A stretch of 64,000 nt of DNA from UBA12545 sp051024685. Lineage in GTDB: Bacteria > Bacillota > DSM-521 > Neomoorellales > Neomoorellaceae. The DNA is taken from contig JAZHPA010000008.1 in the NCBI GenBank assembly GCA_051024685.1, forward strand, positions 19,855 to 83,854, in the 5' to 3' direction. The translations under genes and the position numbers were made by a program. A model generated the notes under the pieces. The model was not told where the DNA came from, ran no database searches, and saw only the letters and a list, made by a program, of their open reading frames with translations. Numbering within the stretch: the first letter of the stretch is position 1; each line of letters starts with the position of its first letter. Positions 59,528-64,000 of this stretch are shown in pieces.

Positions 59528-59758
59528 CTACTTACAAGGTCGGAGTTCCAGCAACTTAGCTTCGATACGCTGTTGAACGTTACGGTCTTTCAAACATTCT
59601 CCACATACACCGTAGAACGTAACCTGATACTTGCTGGTCGGATTTAATTGCTCTGGAGCCGGGAGGAAGCACCCAATGTAAGAAACGTGTTCAGAACCGC
59701 ACAAAATGCAACCATGCATGTGTTTACTCGCTAATTCCAATGCCTGCTCGAGCTTCAA
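59528..59758 (-). CDS. Small protein with two Cys-x-x-Cys pairs
   Basis: About 76 residues with CILCGSEH and VCGECLKD, two CxxC pairs 40 residues apart, as in zinc-ribbon phage proteins. TTG 59758 lies behind GAGGCGGTGA; a longer frame to 59803 overlaps the upstream gene. Function unknown. Confidence 0.6.
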   Translation of the reverse strand: MKLEQALELASKHMHGCILCGSEHVSYIGCFLPAPEQLNPTSKYQVTFYGVCGECLKDRNVQQRIEAKLLELRPCK

Positions 59759-59774
59759 ATTATCACCGCCTCTT

Positions 59775-60194
59775 TCAGCCAACTGATACTTGAACGGTAG
59801 CATAGACCGGAGCGGTCAGAACAGCAAAAATGTGTGAACGTGGGATATGCTTATCCACCCACTTCAAAACGTCTTTCAGAAGAAAGCTATAGTCTTCTTG
59901 TTCTGACGGGTCACTCCAGTTACCGTAGAAAAATCGAGCTTTCGTAGGAGTGATGTCAAATCGGTCTAGCCAGCCGTGACGCTTACTGATTCTCTCCAAT
60001 GCCTTCATCTCGGAGGGAAGGAACTTAAGACCAGTGGGAGAAAGGTCAAGAGTGACTTCACAATAGTTGTGCTCCGTCTGGAAGTCTACGATAATCATTG
60101 GAAGACTGTGTTCGTAGCACATCCGTTTGTAAGACTTAAACCTCTCCGGAGAGGTAGGGTCTAAGTCGCTTATTTTAAGAACCGGATAGGGCAT
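59775..60194 (-). CDS. Hypothetical element protein
   Basis: About 139 residues. ATG 60194 follows GGAGGTGATTAGT; a GTG at 60203 lies inside that site. The chain (LDLSPTGLKFLPSEMKALER, FDITPTKARFFYGNWSDP) has mixed alpha/beta character with no family I know. It is co-transcribed with the gene before it. Confidence 0.6.
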   Translation of the reverse strand: MPYPVLKISDLDPTSPERFKSYKRMCYEHSLPMIIVDFQTEHNYCEVTLDLSPTGLKFLPSEMKALERISKRHGWLDRFDITPTKARFFYGNWSDPSEQEDYSFLLKDVLKWVDKHIPRSHIFAVLTAPVYATVQVSVG

Positions 60195-60199
60195 ACTAA

Positions 60200-60631
60200 T
60201 CACCTCCTCAAGTTTCTACGTCGGACGGCATCGAAAAACTTGTCAAGGAACTCTCGTTTCTCGTGCCGAGGGACGATAACGTCGAAGAAGTAGCGAACTC
60301 TTTCGTCTGGCGAGTTGATGTAGTACGTTGGTCGGACTGTCGCTCCTAGTTCTAGCATGATTGGTAACATCTTCATAGTAAAACCATCTCCAAGAGCGTC
60401 TGCTACGTCGGGGTGCCACTTATACGTTCTGCCATCGACAACAACCAACGGTGCTTCCGGTAGTTCATCAATATCGTGATAGTATGAAGCACAGATTGTA
60501 TCCCAAAGCTCCTGGTCATAGTTCGTAACCCACGGCATGACTTCGATGAGGATAGCGTACTTTGGGTCGCTCCATCGCCGGTCTTGATACTCGATTTCCT
60601 TCAAGAATTCCTCATAAGTGTAGCTGCTCAT
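60200..60631 (-). CDS. Hypothetical element protein
   Basis: A 143-residue protein (SYTYEEFLKEIEYQDRRWSD, VVVDGRTYKWHPDVADALGD, a C-terminal basic RRRNLRR). The ATG has AGGAGG about 10 bases upstream. It leads a three-gene unit. No family recognised. Confidence 0.6.
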   Translation of the reverse strand: MSSYTYEEFLKEIEYQDRRWSDPKYAILIEVMPWVTNYDQELWDTICASYYHDIDELPEAPLVVVDGRTYKWHPDVADALGDGFTMKMLPIMLELGATVRPTYYINSPDERVRYFFDVIVPRHEKREFLDKFFDAVRRRNLRR

Positions 60632-60760
60632 AAGCTTTCAACCTCCTACCATTTATTGTTAATGCTTAAATTATAAATGGCTTGACAGGAACTTTAAAGA
60701 GAGGAACTTTTTTACTTCGGAAGAGGGAGAAGTAGTTGCTTTGGCAGAGGAGCTTCTTGT

Positions 60761-61038
60761 TAGCTTTGCTAGCTTAGGGCTAGCTCTCGCTAGCACGAAG
60801 CTAGCAACTGCAAATCTACTATTTGCAAGTATTTCACGATTCGCGCCTAGCAATCTTAGGTTTTTTGGTATATCTCTCTATATGGTTTTTATAAACACCT
60901 CTCTTAAAAATTCCCATATAAAGAGATATGCTAAAAAAGCTAAAAAAGCTAGCAAAAACGCTGCAAACTATTGATTTTATTGGATTTTCGATTGCTAGCT
61001 TCGTGCTAGCTTTGCTAGCTTCGATGCTAGCAAAGCTA
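60761..61038. repeat. Large imperfect palindrome of about 278 bp with GCTAGC-rich arms
   Basis: Two arms of about 125 bases are reverse complements around a centre at 60899.5. Three separate pairs share exactly this centre: TAGCTTTGCTAGC (60761) with GCTAGCAAAGCTA (61026); a perfect 19-bp pair at 60789-60807 and 60992-61010; and TATATGG (60879) with CCATATA (60914). Between them the match is looser. GCTAGC words recur many times. It lies directly downstream of the primase-helicase gene in the element. Replication origin, a two-ended termination site or a structured RNA are possible. Confidence 0.85.
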
Positions 61039-61056
61039 GGCGTAGGAACCAACAGA

Positions 61057-61092
61057 AAAGCTCAGCCAAGCATTATCACTTAGCTGAGCTTT
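61057..61092 (-). terminator. Hairpin terminator after primase-helicase gene
   Basis: A perfect 10-bp stem, AAAGCTCAGC (61057-61066) with GCTGAGCTTT (61083-61092). It lies just after the stop of the minus-strand gene; the T run behind it is short. Confidence 0.65.
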
Positions 61093-61107
61093 AATGAGAG
61101 GTAGTTT

Positions 61108-63555
61108 TTAGCACGTGTAGTAAGTGGTGTTTTGGTCTCTTCGGTGAACTCGAATTCCAGTAACTTCAGCTACTAGCTCCTCCTGCTCCCGAATGTAACC
61201 AGCGAGTTCCTGCGGATTATGGAAAGGATACGGAATGGTGCTTGGACCGCTGGAGTTAGCCAGAACCCAATCGGTAATTTCTCTAAGTTGGAAAATTGGT
61301 TTCTTTAGTCCTGCTTCAACCTCCTGTCTTCTTTGAGCCGCAAACTCTCTCAGAATCATCAAAGCGTTATCGGCTTGATATTGCGTCTCACGTATCACCT
61401 CCGGCAGCTTGTCAACAACGGACTTCATCGTAGAGAGTAGCTGCCCGCTGTCATCAAGAGCTTCTGCCATCAGTAGCAGTGCCCTCTCGAAACCCTCAAG
61501 ACGTACACTCTTACGCCGGTAGGCTTCAAACTTCGTATCGACAAGCTGGAAGAAGTGTTGAGCGGCAACGAGCATATCAGTTAGCAATGCTTCCCGACCA
61601 GGGTTGTCGTATAGTACCTTCCACTCCCAGTCGTCTACTTTTTGCCCCTCAGGTATCTTCTTAAAACGGAAAACAAGTGACCGCTCCATCAAATCTGAAG
61701 CGTGGATGGGTAGACGAGTAGCAGTAATAGCGAAAGTGCAGTCTGTCTTAACGGTTACGTCTGTGTTGGAATAGAGAGGACGGTATTGAATTTTCTTTAG
61801 CGTGACAGCCCTGGCGATTTCCTCTTCAAACTGCTCCCGGTAGTTTCTCAGGCTGCCTGGTCTGACGTTATCAAATACGTAAATCCCACGGGCACTGGCA
61901 AGGAAAGTTCTCAACTCCTGTAAATCCCTTGGAGTGACTCCAACGCCTATCTCTCCAACGAGAACCCCTGTCCGAACGTAGTAAAAGCGGGATTTACCTG
62001 AACCAGCTTCACCGATTGCCATTTCCACTGGCAGCTCCAATCCTCTCCAGTCCCGGAAAAGAGGAGAGAGGTAGCAGAGGACTTCAAGCAGTGCTCTTTG
62101 CTCTTCATCCGTAAGTATGGAATGGCTGTCTAGGTTGAGAGTGTCCACTACTTGACGCCATAAACGTTTCGGTTGCGAGGGTAGGTTTTGGAAGTCTATC
62201 TTAACTGGCTTAACGATTCCTTTCTTAAACAGCACTCCGTCAACGCCGTTATCCTCTAAAGTGATAGCATCCTTAGTCACCCTCGCAACTGCCGAATCGC
62301 TAAGCTGAACGTATAGAACGTCCGTTGGTACTTTTGGCGGTTCGTTCACATAGGACACCTTACGAGTCCTCACCCGAGGACAACCTTGGATGAACGTTGT
62401 TGACAGACGACTTATGACCTCTCTATCGGCGGTTCCAATACCGTATTTAGTTGTGATTAGCTCTGCAAACTCTCCAACCCGGAAAGCATTTGCATTTTCA
62501 GTCCAATCTACTTCGTAAAGGAGTTTCTCTTTACCGTCGAAGTAGTAGAACTTTCTATTATCCGCCTCGTCGCGATAGCGCTGTCCCTCAAAATCGAGGT
62601 CAGCTACTATCGCCTTGGCTGCCATCTCGTAATCGTCCCGGTTTAGCCCTCGTTTTCTCAAGTGTCTTTGCAACCAGCTACGCAATTGAGGCTGTATAGG
62701 GAATCTTGCTTGTTTAGCCAACTCCCAAAAATCGTTAGCGGTGTGGGTAAGCAGGAAGTCATCCAGTCCAACCTTTTCTCCTTCCTTTTCCGGAGGAGGC
62801 AGAATGACTTGCTTTACATCAGCACCACGTTTGAACAACCAGAAAGCAAAATCAAAAGCGGCTTGTTGGACTTGCTCCTTGACTGGAAAGCCAGTTGATG
62901 AATCACTATCGAAGACAATGTAGACTGTCCGTTGTCTCCAGTCAAATTCGAGAAGTTCTGGAGCTACGTTTTCTTCCAGCAACTGGATAGCCTCAGCATC
63001 TTTTATCGTAAAAGTGATAAAACCTCTCTTGCTTTCTCCGATTTCGCTCGGCTTGATTTTGTACTTACCGTGCCTAACGTTATTGACGCCACCAAGGGCA
63101 ATGGCGGGAATGCCTTCCTGCACTGCTTTCGCAGCTTTCTTTTCGCCCTCCACTATAACGATAGGCTTAGAAGTGTCTTTGGCTATCTTCCAGATTTCCG
63201 GCAGAACGTAGACGTGAACGCCGCTATCCTTTGGCTGGGCGTACTTAACCTGTTTCCCTTCGGAATTGACAGGCGGTTGATGGTAGCGAATACGAAAGAA
63301 AGGGATTTGCTCCTTTTCGCCGGTAACGAGCCTGTCATAAATGGGATTTCCGTCCTTATCGAAATACGGAATGACGTAACCGGTGCTTTGTGGGAAAGGA
63401 GTCAAGTTTCTCTCTACATCTGTAGCATCCCTAACGCCCATCTTCTTAATGGTCTCTTCATTTAGTCCGCTACGCTTCAGGTCTTCCATCGAAAGTGGTG
63501 AAAGTAGCTGCAAGTTATCCTGAACGTTACATTCCAACTCCCTCGTTATGGTCAT
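61108..63555 (-). CDS. Primase-helicase-like replication protein of the element
   Basis: An 815-residue protein. Residues 130-160 (IVIVEGEKKAAKAVQEGIPA) and 210-265 (VYIVFDSDSS, then KVGLDDFLL) form a DUF3854/Toprim-like primase part with the Glu and Asp-x-Asp ligands. The second half is an AAA-type ATPase with Walker A IGEAGSGKSR (513-522) and a Walker-B-like GIYVFDNV (557-564). Such proteins start replication of plasmids, phages and integrative elements. The ATG has GGGAGG about 9 bases upstream. The large palindrome lies just behind it. Confidence 0.8.
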   Translation of the reverse strand: MTITRELECNVQDNLQLLSPLSMEDLKRSGLNEETIKKMGVRDATDVERNLTPFPQSTGYVIPYFDKDGNPIYDRLVTGEKEQIPFFRIRYHQPPVNSEGKQVKYAQPKDSGVHVYVLPEIWKIAKDTSKPIVIVEGEKKAAKAVQEGIPAIALGGVNNVRHGKYKIKPSEIGESKRGFITFTIKDAEAIQLLEENVAPELLEFDWRQRTVYIVFDSDSSTGFPVKEQVQQAAFDFAFWLFKRGADVKQVILPPPEKEGEKVGLDDFLLTHTANDFWELAKQARFPIQPQLRSWLQRHLRKRGLNRDDYEMAAKAIVADLDFEGQRYRDEADNRKFYYFDGKEKLLYEVDWTENANAFRVGEFAELITTKYGIGTADREVISRLSTTFIQGCPRVRTRKVSYVNEPPKVPTDVLYVQLSDSAVARVTKDAITLEDNGVDGVLFKKGIVKPVKIDFQNLPSQPKRLWRQVVDTLNLDSHSILTDEEQRALLEVLCYLSPLFRDWRGLELPVEMAIGEAGSGKSRFYYVRTGVLVGEIGVGVTPRDLQELRTFLASARGIYVFDNVRPGSLRNYREQFEEEIARAVTLKKIQYRPLYSNTDVTVKTDCTFAITATRLPIHASDLMERSLVFRFKKIPEGQKVDDWEWKVLYDNPGREALLTDMLVAAQHFFQLVDTKFEAYRRKSVRLEGFERALLLMAEALDDSGQLLSTMKSVVDKLPEVIRETQYQADNALMILREFAAQRRQEVEAGLKKPIFQLREITDWVLANSSGPSTIPYPFHNPQELAGYIREQEELVAEVTGIRVHRRDQNTTYYTC

Positions 63556-63832
63556 TTTGACCAGCCTCCCTCCAAGCCTGTCGTTTGATGAAGTTAACGC
63601 GACTACTCAAGTCTTTTAAGGTGCGAACGTAGTCGAGCAGCTTTACAGTAAGGTCTTTGTCACCCTCGAACTTAGCCCTCAGGTACCGCAGCGTAGAGTA
63701 GTCGGCGTTCGGGTATTCAAAGATTACCCGTTTGGCATCAAGCTCTGGAAGTCTGATTTCAGGTTCATAGCCTTCTAGCAGCAAGTACGCTGCGAAATGA
63801 ATGTCCTTCGTATAGAAAGGTTTCTGTTCCAT
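63527..63832 (-). CDS. DUF5659-like protein
   Basis: A 101-residue protein. FYTKDIHFAAYLLLEGYEPE and a later RVIFEYPNADYSTLRYLRAK match the pattern of DUF5659-type proteins often found beside mobile-element replication genes. ATG 63832 follows AAGGGGGTTAA. It overlaps the primase-helicase start by 29 bases. Role unknown. Confidence 0.65.
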   Translation of the reverse strand: MEQKPFYTKDIHFAAYLLLEGYEPEIRLPELDAKRVIFEYPNADYSTLRYLRAKFEGDKDLTVKLLDYVRTLKDLSSRVNFIKRQAWREAGQNDHNEGVGM

Positions 63833-64000
63833 AGTAGTTAACCCCCTTGATTTAAGTTGGTTTTGCTCTCTACGTATTAAAATAGTTGAGAAGAAAAGTT
63901 CCTAGGTGCAAAGAGGCTTATAACTGGCGCATCCCCAGTTTTAAATTTCCGGTATCAAGGAAGGTAGGAGACACAATAACCGGCGGCAACCTACTCTGAA

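Noticed and set aside
60741..61052. Two similar small frames on opposite strands (77 and 72 codons)
   Set aside because: Their similarity follows from the palindrome; neither has a ribosome site.

Overview
The window comes from an endospore-forming, probably thermophilic member of the Clostridia (Firmicutes), in my judgement near Moorella, Thermanaeromonas or Desulfotomaculum. The evidence is the order xseA-xseB-ispA-[OLE RNA]-oapA-dxs-tlyA-nadK-argR-recN-spoIVB-spo0A, then spoIIM, xerD and dacF-spoIIAA-spoIIAB-sigF, together with many TTG/GTG starts and strong Shine-Dalgarno sites. The genus is inferred from gene content only.

Region 1 (1-17819) is a conserved chromosomal core for isoprenoid synthesis, DNA repair and sporulation. 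The 860-base gap between ispA and oapA is not empty. Synteny, size and a 10-bp closing stem (2446-2455 with 3049-3058) identify it as the OLE ncRNA, next to the gene for its membrane partner OapA.

Region 2 (17820-22350) is decayed: an ABC-transporter pseudogene, a dodecin, a receiver-less PhoB-type DNA-binding domain, the C-terminal third of PstS, an orphan row of Pho-box-like repeats, an intact vapBC pair and a gene broken by two frameshifts.

Region 3 (22357-31000, minus strand) is a four-gene operon: a 1447-residue surface-type protein (SdrD-like repeats, IPT domain, right-handed beta-helix) and three paralogous multicopper-oxidase-like proteins. The copper ligands are split among the paralogues, and none of the four has a signal peptide. 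A manganese-catalase/CotJC fragment lies upstream. A spore-coat or exosporium role is my inference.

Region 4 (31041-53472) is a CRISPR island. A type III-B (Cmr) operon with an HD-less Cas10 carries four CARF-class proteins: an NE0113-type CARF fused to a LuxR-type HTH, a Can2/Card1 nuclease, a Csx15 ring-nuclease-family protein and a Cami1-type CARF-RelE. It is followed by cas6, then a type I-B set (cas8b-cas7-cas5-cas3-cas4-cas1-cas2) and one array of 44 repeats. A single Cas6 and a single array appear to serve both effector complexes.

Region 5 (53473-64000, minus strand, continuing past the window) is an integrated mobile element: large serine recombinase, HNH protein, ECF sigma/anti-sigma pair, small phage-type genes, a 278-bp imperfect palindrome and a primase-helicase-like protein. 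The recombinase frame runs through the last CRISPR repeat and stops inside the last spacer, so the element abuts and probably integrated into the array.
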